DNA of 15,660 nt from Lawsonibacter sp. (GCA_022798155.1 JAAWLY010000032.1:1-15660); one strand, 5' to 3'; counted from the stretch's first letter, positions 1-6,046 are shown. Notes: generated by a model not told the origin, from the sequence alone. Numbers and translations: made by a program.

Positions 1-459
1 ATCTGCGCCGCCCTGAAAAACATCATCGCCCTGTGTGCCGGCTGCTGCGACGGCATGGGCTACGGCGACAACACCAAGGCCCTGCTCATGACCCGGGGCT
101 TGGCGGAGATGGCCCGGCTGGGGGTGGCCCTGGGGGGCCGGAAGGACAGCTTTACCGGCTTGGCCGGGGTGGGCGATTTGATTGTGACCTGCTGCTCCAT
201 GCACTCCCGCAACCGCCGCTGCGGCATCCTCATTGGCCAGGGTGTGCCGGTGGAGGAGGCCAGAGCCCAGATCGGCGCGGTGGTGGAGGGCTACTACGCC
301 GCCAACAACGCCCGCACCCTGGCTCAGAAGGCGGGGGTGGAGATGCCCATCGCCCAGGCGGCCTACGAGGTGCTCTACGAGGGCCGGGACGTCCACACCG
401 TGATTACCAACTTGATGCAGCGGGCCAAGCGGTCTGAGCGGGATGAGAGCTATTTATGA
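1..459 (+). CDS. gpsA: NAD(P)H-dependent glycerol-3-phosphate dehydrogenase, C-terminal part (5' truncated by window edge)
   Basis: The reading frame is open from base 1 and ends at a TGA (457-459), giving 152 residues of the C-terminal domain. GpsA reduces dihydroxyacetone phosphate to sn-glycerol-3-phosphate in the cytosol, the precursor for phospholipid synthesis. Recognisable family blocks are the LKNIIAL stretch at the left edge, DGMGYGDNTKALLMTRG, the substrate-domain block GLAGVGDLIVTC, SMHSRNRR and the G-x-VVEGYYAA segment near the end. The N-terminal Rossmann NAD-binding half lies outside the window. The stop overlaps the ATG of the next gene (ATGA at 456-459), so the two are probably co-transcribed and translationally coupled. 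The family assignment is secure; full length and start cannot be judged. Confidence 0.95.
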   Translation: MCAALKNIIALCAGCCDGMGYGDNTKALLMTRGLAEMARLGVALGGRKDSFTGLAGVGDLIVTCCSMHSRNRRCGILIGQGVPVEEARAQIGAVVEGYYAANNARTLAQKAGVEMPIAQAAYEVLYEGRDVHTVITNLMQRAKRSERDESYL

Positions 460-1655
460 CGCTAAAATTATACGAACAGGACTCGTTCCTGATTAAATTT
501 GAAGCCAAGGTCCTCTCCTGTGTGAAGGGGAAAAAGGGCTTTGACATTGTGCTGAACCAGACAGCCTTTTATCCCGAGGGGGGCGGCCAGCCCTATGACA
601 CCGGGCGGCTGGAGATATCCGGAACCCAGGACAAGGTGAAGGTGCTGGAGGTCCACAGCCGGGACGGCGAGGTGGTCCATACCTGCAACCACCCCCTGGA
701 GGCTGGAACCTCTGTTACCGGTATTATCGACTGGGACCGGCGGTTCGACCTGATGCAGCAGCACTCCGGGGAGCACATTGTCTCCGGGCTGGCCCACTCC
801 CTTTGGGGATGTGAGAACGTGGGTTTCCACCTGGGGGCGGAGGTGGTCACCATTGACCTGAGCCTGCCCTTGAATGAGGAACAGTTCGCCATGCTGGAGG
901 AGACGGCCAACCGCTGCGTCTGGCTGGATTTGCCCACGGAGATCACCTGCCCCACAGCCCAGGAGCTGGAGCACATCCACTATCGGAGCAAGAAGGAGCT
1001 GACCGGCCAGGTGCGCATCGTCACCTTCCCGGGAGCGGATTGCTGTGCTTGCTGCGGCACCCATGTAAAGTCCGCCGGGCAGGTGGGACTGGTGAAGCTG
1101 CTGTCTATGCAGAGGTTTCGGGAGGGAGTCCGCATCGAGCTGGTGTGTGGCAGCAGGGCGATGCGGTATCTCAGCCAGACAATGGAGCAGAACACCCAGG
1201 TCTCCCGCCTGCTGTCCGCCAAGCCCTTGGAGACGGGGGCGGCGGTGGGCCGTCTGCTGGAGGAGAACGAGACGCTGAAAGGCCGCCTTATGGCGCTGGA
1301 AAACGCCCGTTTTGCCCAACTGGCCCGGCAGTGCGCGGGCCAGATGAATGTGCTCCTTTTTGAGGACGGCCTGTCCCCCGACGGGCTGCGCCGGCTGTGT
1401 GGCGCGGTGCTCCACAGCGACGGCAAATGCAGCTTTTGCGCCTGCTTCTCAGGCGATGATCCCTCCGGGTATAAATACGCCATTGGGCAAACAGACGGCT
1501 GGGATCTGCGCGGCTGGGTAAAAAGCCTGAATCAGACCCTCCGCGGCCGGGGAGGCGGCAAGCCGGACTTTGTCCAGGGCTCTGTCCAGGCCAGCCGGAG
1601 TGAGATCGAGGCCCTGTTTCAGACCGTTTTCAGCGAAGGAGTGCATCCGCTGTGA
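456..1655 (+). CDS. AlaX-like alanyl-tRNA editing protein with C-terminal DHHA1 domain
   Basis: This 399-residue protein resembles the editing and C-terminal parts of alanyl-tRNA synthetase without the aminoacylation core. Free-standing members hydrolyse mischarged Ser- or Gly-tRNA(Ala) in the cytosol. The N-terminal block FYPEGGGQP (about residues 38-46) is the family hallmark. The zinc-binding editing motif is visible as HSGEH (H103, H107), with the partner CxxxH motif as C199-C-G-T-H203 inside a cysteine-rich CCACC stretch. The C-terminal portion ends with GGGKPDFVQG (about residues 363-372), the DHHA1 signature. The middle, about residues 250-290, looks helical and may form a coiled coil. 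The start is the ATG overlapping the gpsA stop; the 3' end overlaps the next gene by four bases. Family is confident; exact tRNA substrate is inferred. Confidence 0.9.
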   Translation: MTLKLYEQDSFLIKFEAKVLSCVKGKKGFDIVLNQTAFYPEGGGQPYDTGRLEISGTQDKVKVLEVHSRDGEVVHTCNHPLEAGTSVTGIIDWDRRFDLMQQHSGEHIVSGLAHSLWGCENVGFHLGAEVVTIDLSLPLNEEQFAMLEETANRCVWLDLPTEITCPTAQELEHIHYRSKKELTGQVRIVTFPGADCCACCGTHVKSAGQVGLVKLLSMQRFREGVRIELVCGSRAMRYLSQTMEQNTQVSRLLSAKPLETGAAVGRLLEENETLKGRLMALENARFAQLARQCAGQMNVLLFEDGLSPDGLRRLCGAVLHSDGKCSFCACFSGDDPSGYKYAIGQTDGWDLRGWVKSLNQTLRGRGGGKPDFVQGSVQASRSEIEALFQTVFSEGVHPL

Positions 1656-2218
1656 GCCGTATTTTCTGCCTGGTGGGCAAAAGCTGCTCCGGCAAGGATA
1701 CCCTCTACGCCCGGATTTTGGAGCGTTGCCCGGAGCTGGTTCCGGTAATCCTCCACACCACCCGCCCCCGGCGGCCGGGGGAGGTGGACGGCCAGACCTA
1801 CCACTTTGTCACCCAGGAGCAGCTGCGCCGGTACGAGGAGCTGGGGCAGGTGATCGAGAAGCGGGAGTACCACACCAACCAGGGCCTGTGGACCTACTTT
1901 ACCCTGCGCTTTTCCCTGGATACCGACCGGCTGATGATTACCACGCTGGACGGGGCCCGGGCCCTGATGGACTGCTATGATGGGGTGCAGCTGGTCTACC
2001 TCCATGTGGACGACCGCACCCGGCTGCTGCGCTACATCCAGCGGGAGAGCTGCCAGGAGCGGCCCGACTATACCGAGGTGTGCCGCCGTTTTGTGGCCGA
2101 TCAGGCCGATTTCGCCCAGGAGCGGTTGGACCAGTTCCCCAACCTGTACCCCATCGACACCGGGGCCGGGATAGAGCAGTGCCTGGCCCAGTGGGACACG
2201 CTGTACCGCCAGGGGTGA
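1652..2218 (+). CDS. Guanylate-kinase-like P-loop protein (divergent)
   Basis: The 188-residue product starts at a GTG overlapping the upstream stop (GTGA, 1652-1655). A P-loop is visible at residues 9-16 (GKSCSGKD), followed by TTRPRRPGEVDGQTYHF (about 36-52), which closely matches the guanylate kinase segment that binds the GMP phosphate through arginines. Length is near the usual bacterial Gmk size of about 200 residues. Differences from housekeeping Gmk: the second GMP-binding block, normally of GNYYGT type, is replaced by TNQGLWTYFTLRF, and the usual IDVQG strand reads ITTLDGA. These changes suggest altered substrate use or a specialised paralogue, so a plain gmk label is avoided. It is the third member of a tightly overlapping operon with gpsA and the alaX-like gene. 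Confidence 0.8.
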   Translation: MSRIFCLVGKSCSGKDTLYARILERCPELVPVILHTTRPRRPGEVDGQTYHFVTQEQLRRYEELGQVIEKREYHTNQGLWTYFTLRFSLDTDRLMITTLDGARALMDCYDGVQLVYLHVDDRTRLLRYIQRESCQERPDYTEVCRRFVADQADFAQERLDQFPNLYPIDTGAGIEQCLAQWDTLYRQG

Positions 2219-2228
2219 GGCGCACCCC

Positions 2229-2272
2229 GCCGCCCCTTGCGGCATAGGATGTCACAGACGCCGGAGGGCGTC
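2229..2272 (+). other. Two small GC hairpins between the kinase-like gene and the 71-residue gene
   Basis: A 5-bp stem GCCGC/GCGGC (2229-2243) is followed by a 6-bp stem GACGCC/GGCGTC (2257-2272). Neither has a downstream T-run, so they do not look like intrinsic terminators. They may stabilise or space the message ahead of the strong ribosome binding site at 2282. No separate promoter was recognised here. Confidence 0.4.
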
Positions 2273-2281
2273 CAAACCTAC

Positions 2282-2289
2282 AGGAGGTG
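2282..2289 (+). promoter_or_regulatory. Ribosome binding site that fixes the start of the 71-residue gene
   Basis: AGGAGGTG ends six bases before the ATG at 2296. The in-frame GTG at 2287 lies inside this Shine-Dalgarno sequence, so it is not a plausible start. Confidence 0.8.
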
Positions 2290-2295
2290 ACACCC

Positions 2296-2511
2296 ATGGT
2301 GACTATGCTGGCCACTGTCGTCCAGGCCTGGGGCACTCAGGTGCTGGTGACCGATAACAGCAATGGGCAGGAGGTTTTGGTGAATACCAACTACTCCACT
2401 GCCAATCTGGCCGTTAGGGACCAGGTGCGGATTGTCTATGACGGCATCATGACCGCCAGCCTTCCGCCTCAGATTTCCGCCCAGAGCATCTGTGTGCAGC
2501 GGGTATATTGA
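2296..2511 (+). CDS. Small hypothetical protein, possibly an OB-like DUF3221/YobA-type domain
   Basis: The 71-residue protein has no signal peptide or transmembrane segment. It is rich in short beta-strand-like stretches: VVQAWGTQVLVTD, GQEVLVNT, then LAVRDQVRIVYDG and a P-P-Q-I segment. The order of a ligand-like strand, a D-x-V-x-I-x-YDG turn and a final strand resembles the C-terminal half of DUF3221/YobA-type small OB proteins. This is from memory and is weak. The start is the ATG placed six bases after a perfect AGGAGGTG. The gene is 77 bases downstream of the kinase-like gene and is followed at once by a terminator, so it is probably the last cistron of the gpsA operon. No function is assigned. 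Confidence 0.7.
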   Translation: MVTMLATVVQAWGTQVLVTDNSNGQEVLVNTNYSTANLAVRDQVRIVYDGIMTASLPPQISAQSICVQRVY

Positions 2512-2522
2512 TCTGGATTACA

Positions 2523-2561
2523 AAAGACCGTCCTCCCCCTTGGGGAGAACGGTCTTTCTAT
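2523..2561. terminator. Bidirectional intrinsic terminator between convergent genes
   Basis: The outer stem AAAGACCGT (2523-2531) pairs with ACGGTCTTT (2549-2557). After one mismatch, an inner stem CTCCCC/GGGGAG continues to a three-base loop. The + strand runs into CTATTTT and the - strand into TTTTG, so it can end both the 71-residue gene transcript and the regulator transcript, whose TAG stop (2558-2560) touches the stem. Confidence 0.85.
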
Positions 2562-3295
2562 TTTCGGAACTCCTTGGGCAGAACCTGGAAGAAAGCCTTA
2601 AAGGCCGTGGTGAATCTGCTCTGACTGTTATAACCCACGGTGCGGGCAATCTCCGCGATGCTCAGGTCGGTCTCCCGCAGCAGCTCGGCCGCCCGGTTCA
2701 TGCGGTGCTTTTTGATGTGGGCCGCCACCGACATGCCGTAGACCGCCTTGAAGGTCTCCTTCAGCGTGGTGGGGTTAATTAGATACTGCTTTGACAGCGC
2801 TTCGATGGTGATTTTTTGGTCCATATGGGCCACCATATAGTCGTGAACCCGGCGGATGGTCTCCATCTGCTCCAGCTGATACTCCCCGGAGTCGGGCTCC
2901 AGCCTGACCCGGCAGAGGGAGGGCCCGACGGCCCGCTTCTGCGGGCAGGTAATTTCCATCACCTGCTCGATCATCTGGTGAAGCAGACGGCTCTGTTCCG
3001 TGTCTGCGGCGCGGTAGTAGACCTCCTTCCCCACCCGCCGGGAGAGAATCAGCCCGCTGTTTTTCAGCGGCCGGAGGTGGTGGGACACGGCGGGGCTGGA
3101 CATCTCCATCAGAGCGGATATGTTGATGACGCATTCCTCACAGTGGCACAAAAGCCAGAACACACGGATTCTTGTGGGGTCGCTCAGTTGCCGGAAGACC
3201 TCCGCCACCGCCTTAAAATCGCTGGTATTCTGCAGCTGCTCCTGAACAATTTCCGGTTCCTTCCCGTGGTGGTGAGGCAGTTCAATTCTGTCCAT
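2558..3295 (-). CDS. ArsR/SmtB-family metal-sensing regulator fused to an AraC-type DNA-binding domain
   Basis: This 245-residue protein has two DNA-binding modules. Residues about 25-115 form an ArsR/SmtB winged helix: FRQLSDPTRIRVFWLL, then the cysteine cluster C50-H-C52-E-E-C55 at the position of the ArsR alpha-3 metal site (C-x-C-x2-C), then SSPAVSHHLRPLKNSGL as recognition helix and RRVGKEVYYR as wing. Residues about 140-245 form an AraC/XylS domain with two helix-turn-helix units, including ITIEALSKQYLINPTTLKETFKAVYG and DLSIAEIARTVGYNSQSRFTTAFK. Three histidines at residues 8-10 could add metal ligands. It is divergent from the HMA and P-type ATPase genes, so it probably controls them in response to Zn/Cd/Pb-class metal. 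Most ArsR proteins are about 100-120 residues and single-domain, so the fusion is unusual. The start codon has only a weak GAAAGGGG ribosome binding site. Confidence 0.92.
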   Translation of the reverse strand: MDRIELPHHHGKEPEIVQEQLQNTSDFKAVAEVFRQLSDPTRIRVFWLLCHCEECVINISALMEMSSPAVSHHLRPLKNSGLILSRRVGKEVYYRAADTEQSRLLHQMIEQVMEITCPQKRAVGPSLCRVRLEPDSGEYQLEQMETIRRVHDYMVAHMDQKITIEALSKQYLINPTTLKETFKAVYGMSVAAHIKKHRMNRAAELLRETDLSIAEIARTVGYNSQSRFTTAFKAFFQVLPKEFRK

Positions 3296-3331
3296 GGCAC
3301 TTCGAGCCCCTTTCCGAGGTTTTAAAATTTC

Positions 3332-3364
3332 GCCCGTTTGGAAAAACTTTTTGCCCGTTTGGAA
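3332..3364 (+). repeat. 12-bp direct repeat, 21-bp period, upstream of the metal-efflux promoter
   Basis: GCCCGTTTGGAA occurs identically at 3332-3343 and 3353-3364. The 21-bp step (two helical turns) is the geometry typical of tandem AraC-family half-sites, and the pair lies just upstream of the -35 box at 3383. A near copy (GCTCGTTTGGAA, 3709-3720) sits at the edge of the downstream foldback element, so an element remnant is the alternative reading. Confidence 0.6.
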
Positions 3365-3382
3365 GAGAGCGGCTGCAATCGG

Positions 3383-3411
3383 TTGACTTGTGCCGCAGAC
3401 TGTATTATACT
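3383..3411 (+). promoter_or_regulatory. Sigma-A-type promoter of the HMA / P-type ATPase genes
   Basis: A -35 TTGACT (3383-3388) and -10 TATACT (3406-3411) are separated by 17 bp, close to the vegetative consensus. Transcription would begin near 3418, about 65 bases upstream of the HMA start codon. The promoter reads away from the ArsR-AraC regulator. Confidence 0.75.
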
Positions 3412-3423
3412 ACAGGCATGTTG

Positions 3424-3441
3424 ATTAAACAAGTACTTAAT
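3424..3441. promoter_or_regulatory. Candidate ArsR/SmtB operator at the transcription start
   Basis: ATTAA (3424-3428) and TTAAT (3437-3441) form an AT-rich dyad, and an overlapping 8-bp palindrome AAGTACTT lies at 3431-3438. Position just downstream of the -10 box fits repression by an ArsR-family dimer, which typically binds AT-rich imperfect inverted repeats. Assignment to the adjacent regulator is inference. Confidence 0.45.
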
Positions 3442-3482
3442 TATAAAAAATTAAACCAAACATTTGAGAGGAGCGTATCAAC

Positions 3483-3701
3483 ATGAAAAAGACCTATAAA
3501 ATTGAGGTAGACTGCGCCAACTGCGCCAACCTGATGGAGGATGCCGCCCGCAAGACCGCCGGAGTGCAGACAGCCACCGTCAACTTTATGACCCAGAAGA
3601 TGATTGTGGAGTTTGCCGAGGGCCAGGAGCCCAAGACCGTAATGGCCGATGTGCTGAAGGCCTGCAAAAAGGTGGAGCCGGACTGCGAAATTTTCCTTTG
3701 A
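3483..3701 (+). CDS. Free-standing HMA-domain metallochaperone (Zn/Cd-type motif)
   Basis: This 72-residue cytosolic protein is a single heavy-metal-associated domain with the expected beta-alpha-beta-beta-alpha-beta pattern. The metal loop reads DCANCAN, with C11 and C14 as ligands. The aspartate preceding the first cysteine matches Zn/Cd/Pb-type HMA domains (ZntA-like DCxxC) rather than the copper-type MxCxxC loop. Conserved downstream features are the GVQTATVNF and KMIVEF strands. A good ribosome binding site (AGAGGAG) precedes the ATG. The following P-type ATPase has no HMA domain of its own, so this protein probably supplies or senses metal for it. A role as a separate copper chaperone (copZ) is less likely given the loop. 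Confidence 0.9.
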   Translation: MKKTYKIEVDCANCANLMEDAARKTAGVQTATVNFMTQKMIVEFAEGQEPKTVMADVLKACKKVEPDCEIFL

Positions 3702-3704
3702 TTT

Positions 3705-3870
3705 TAGGGCTCGTTTGGAAAATGTCAAAACGCCCAAACGACGGATCTTTCGTCCCCATGCTTCCCCAATTTTTCTTGAAATACATCCGGTATTCCTGCG
3801 AAAAATTGTGTTTGCCTGGTGGCAAAATCCCTCGTCGTTGAGCATGTTTCCGTTTTTCAAACAGCGCCTA
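3705..3870. repeat. 166-bp foldback (MITE-like or structured) intergenic element
   Basis: The sequence is a large imperfect palindrome centred near 3787.5. Nested matching arms all share that centre: imperfect ends 3705-3724 with 3851-3870 (14 of 20 positions), ACGACG (3738-3743) with CGTCGT (3833-3838), CAATTTTTC (3767-3775) with GAAAAATTG (3800-3808), and AATAC (3780-3784) with GTATT (3790-3794). A separate local inverted pair TCGTTTGG/CCAAACGA lies at 3711-3718 and 3734-3741. It begins three bases after the HMA stop codon and contains no credible gene. It could be a non-autonomous mobile element or a dispersed structured repeat; no target-site duplication was clear. Confidence 0.65.
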
Positions 3871-3881
3871 GCTTTCAAATA

Positions 3882-3926
3882 AAAAAGAGGGCGCCCTTAA
3901 AATTGAGGTTTAAGGACGCCCCTTAT
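3882..3926 (-). terminator. Intrinsic-terminator-like hairpin with its U-tract on the - strand
   Basis: GGGCGCCCTTAAA (3889-3901) pairs with TTTAAGGACGCCC (3909-3921) with one mismatch and a seven-base loop. Read on the - strand the stem is followed by CTCTTTTTTATTT, an excellent terminator tail; on the + strand only CTTATCAT follows. No annotated - strand gene lies upstream to use it, so it may stop antisense transcription or act as a weak + strand attenuator between chaperone and pump. Confidence 0.6.
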
Positions 3927-3963
3927 CATCCCAAACAATCAAACAAGAAAGCAAATGCTGAAT

Positions 3964-3968
3964 GGAGG
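3964..3968 (+). promoter_or_regulatory. Ribosome binding site deciding the ATPase start
   Basis: GGAGG lies eight bases before the ATG at 3977. The earlier in-frame ATG at 3962 overlaps this site and has no ribosome binding site of its own, so 3977 is preferred. Confidence 0.7.
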
Positions 3969-3976
3969 CTTTTTCA

Positions 3977-5992
3977 ATGCAAGAGCTGATTGTTACGCTG
4001 CTGCTGGCGGCGGTAATCCTGACGGCCGCTCTGTTTCTCTTCCTGGCGGGGGGCGGCGGGGAGAAGGGCATGACCCGGAAACAGAAAAAAATGATGATCC
4101 GTATCTTAATTGCCGCTGTGGTACTGCTGTGCCTCCAATTCCTTACGGCGGAGATGTTCAATGGGCTGGACGGGTACCTGTTTCCCTCCGCGGGCCGCTG
4201 GGCGCGCTTTGCCTGCTACTTTGCGGACTATTTGATTATCGGATACGATATTCTGCGCAAGGCCTATAAGGGAATTCTGAACCGCCAGGTTTTTGATGAG
4301 AATTTTCTGATGGCGGTGGCCACGGTGGGGGCCATGGCCCTGGCAATCTATGAGAACGGCGAGTATCTGGAGGCCATTGCCGTCATGCTGTTCTATCAGA
4401 TTGGCGAGTGGTTCCAGAGCTACGCGGTGGGCAAGAGCCGGCGCAATATCAGCAATCTGATGGACATTCGCCCGGATTACGCCAATGTGGAGACAGACGG
4501 AAAGCTGGAGCAGGTGGACCCGGACGAGGTGGAAGTCGGCAGCGTGATTGTGGTTCAGCCCGGGGAGAAGGTGCCCATTGACGGCGTCGTGACGGAGGGC
4601 AGCTCCAGCTTGAACACCAGCGCCCTCACCGGCGAGAGCCTACCCAGGGAGGTCGGCGTAGGCGACGAGGTCATCAGTGGCTGTATCTGTATGACAGGTG
4701 TTTTGAAAATACGGACGACAAAGGAGTTTGGCGAGTCCACCGTCTCTAAAATTCTCGACCTGGTGGAGAATGCAAGCTCCCGCAAGTCCAGATCGGAGGA
4801 CTTCATCTCCAAATTTGCCAAAATATACACCCCCGCCGTCTGTTACAGCGCTCTGGCGCTGGCCATCCTCCCGCCCCTGGTCCGGATGCTCTTCCTCAGT
4901 CAGCCCGCCGCCTGGGGGGTATGGATCTATCGGGCTCTGACCTTCCTGGTTATCAGCTGCCCCTGCGCCCTGGTTATCAGCATCCCCCTGAGCTTCTTTG
5001 CTGGAATCGGCGGGGCCAGCCAGGAGGGAATTTTGGTCAAGGGCTCGAACTACTTGGAGAGTTTGTCCCAGACAAAGTATGTTGTCTTTGACAAGACCGG
5101 CACGCTGACCAAAGGCGTCTTTGAGGTAAACGGCATCCACCATGCCACCATGGATGAGGCGCGGCTGATTGAATACGCGGCTCTGGCGGAGAGCGCTTCC
5201 TCACACCCCATCAGCAAGAGTCTGCAGCAGGCCTATGGGAAGGAAATTGACCGGACCCGGGTGACGGATATCCAGGAAATCAGCGGCGGCGGCGTTACCG
5301 CGAAGGTGGACGGTGTGCCGGTGGCAGCCGGCAACGACAAGCTGATGAGGAGCCTGAATATCCCTTATCAGGACTGCCGCCAGACCGGCACCATTATCCA
5401 TCTGGCCATCGACGGGAGCTACGCGGGCCATATCGTGATCTCTGACGTGGTAAAACCCCATTCCAAGGAGGCGATTGCCGCCCTGCGGAAAGCCGGTGTG
5501 GAAAAGACGGTGATGCTCACTGGAGACGCTAAAAAGGTGGCGGAACAGGTGGCCGCCGACCTTGGAATTGACCAAGTGTACAGTGAGCTGCTCCCGGCGG
5601 ACAAGGTGGATAAAGTAGAAGAGCTGCTTCAGGCAAAGCGGGATAAGACGCAGCTGGCCTTTGTAGGCGACGGCATCAACGACGCGCCGGTGCTGTCCAG
5701 AGCGGATATCGGCATCGCCATGGGGGCCATGGGTTCCGACGCGGCTATTGAAGCGGCGGATATTGTCCTGATGGATGACGACCCGCTGAAAATCGCAAAG
5801 GCCATCAAAATATCCAGAAAGTGTCTGGGAATTGTCTATCAGAATATTGTCCTGGCCCTGGGGATAAAATTTGTCTGCCTGATTTTGGGCGCCGTGGGCA
5901 TCGCGAATATGTATTTGGCCATTTTTGCGGATGTGGGCGTTATGGTGCTGGCGGTGTTGAATGCCATTCGGTGTTTGTTTGTCAATAAGTGA
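3977..5992 (+). CDS. Heavy-metal P1B-type ATPase, Zn2+/Cd2+/Pb2+ efflux type, lacking an N-terminal HMA domain
   Basis: This 671-residue integral membrane pump uses ATP to expel divalent soft metals. Visible motifs in order: TGES at 218-221 (actuator domain), the transmembrane metal site CPC at 328-330, the phosphorylation site DKTGT starting at D372, the class-specific HP pair at 410-411, GDGIND starting at residue 564, and ADVGVMVLAVLNAIR in the last membrane segment. That terminal aspartate-glycine motif is typical of ZntA/CadA Zn/Cd pumps rather than copper pumps. The N-terminus goes directly into hydrophobic segments (LIVTLLLAAVIL, then ILIAAVVLLCL) with no CxxC domain; the metal-binding domain is encoded separately by the upstream HMA gene. 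Probably induced with that gene from the promoter at 3383 under the ArsR-AraC regulator. Which metal is physiological cannot be read from the sequence. Confidence 0.95.
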   Translation: MQELIVTLLLAAVILTAALFLFLAGGGGEKGMTRKQKKMMIRILIAAVVLLCLQFLTAEMFNGLDGYLFPSAGRWARFACYFADYLIIGYDILRKAYKGILNRQVFDENFLMAVATVGAMALAIYENGEYLEAIAVMLFYQIGEWFQSYAVGKSRRNISNLMDIRPDYANVETDGKLEQVDPDEVEVGSVIVVQPGEKVPIDGVVTEGSSSLNTSALTGESLPREVGVGDEVISGCICMTGVLKIRTTKEFGESTVSKILDLVENASSRKSRSEDFISKFAKIYTPAVCYSALALAILPPLVRMLFLSQPAAWGVWIYRALTFLVISCPCALVISIPLSFFAGIGGASQEGILVKGSNYLESLSQTKYVVFDKTGTLTKGVFEVNGIHHATMDEARLIEYAALAESASSHPISKSLQQAYGKEIDRTRVTDIQEISGGGVTAKVDGVPVAAGNDKLMRSLNIPYQDCRQTGTIIHLAIDGSYAGHIVISDVVKPHSKEAIAALRKAGVEKTVMLTGDAKKVAEQVAADLGIDQVYSELLPADKVDKVEELLQAKRDKTQLAFVGDGINDAPVLSRADIGIAMGAMGSDAAIEAADIVLMDDDPLKIAKAIKISRKCLGIVYQNIVLALGIKFVCLILGAVGIANMYLAIFADVGVMVLAVLNAIRCLFVNK

Positions 5993-6014
5993 TAAGGGCT
6001 CCGCCCAGACCGAA

Positions 6015-6046
6015 GGCCGGGAATATCCAAAAGGATATTCCCGGCC
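6015..6046. terminator. Long perfect hairpin between convergent ATPase and glgP genes
   Basis: A perfect 14-bp stem GGCCGGGAATATCC / GGATATTCCCGGCC closes on an AAAA loop. Only ATTTGT follows on the + strand and no T-run on the - strand, so it is a strong structure with a weak tail. Its place between two convergent stop codons supports a termination or 3'-end stabilising role. Confidence 0.65.

Noticed and set aside
2287..2295. GTG at 2287 as the start of the small protein
   Set aside because: It lies within the Shine-Dalgarno sequence; the ATG at 2296 has ideal spacing.
3332..3364. The direct repeats as the start of a CRISPR array
   Set aside because: Only two 12-bp units with a 9-bp gap and no cas genes. 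The dimensions do not fit a CRISPR array.
3441..3878. A 145-codon open frame on the - strand across the HMA gene and the foldback element
   Set aside because: It is antisense to the HMA gene and reads through a palindromic element. No family similarity or good ribosome binding site.
3483..5992. Reading the HMA protein and ATPase as copper genes (copZ/copA)
   Set aside because: The HMA loop is DCANC rather than MxCxxC, and the pump ends with the ADVG-type motif of Zn/Cd pumps.
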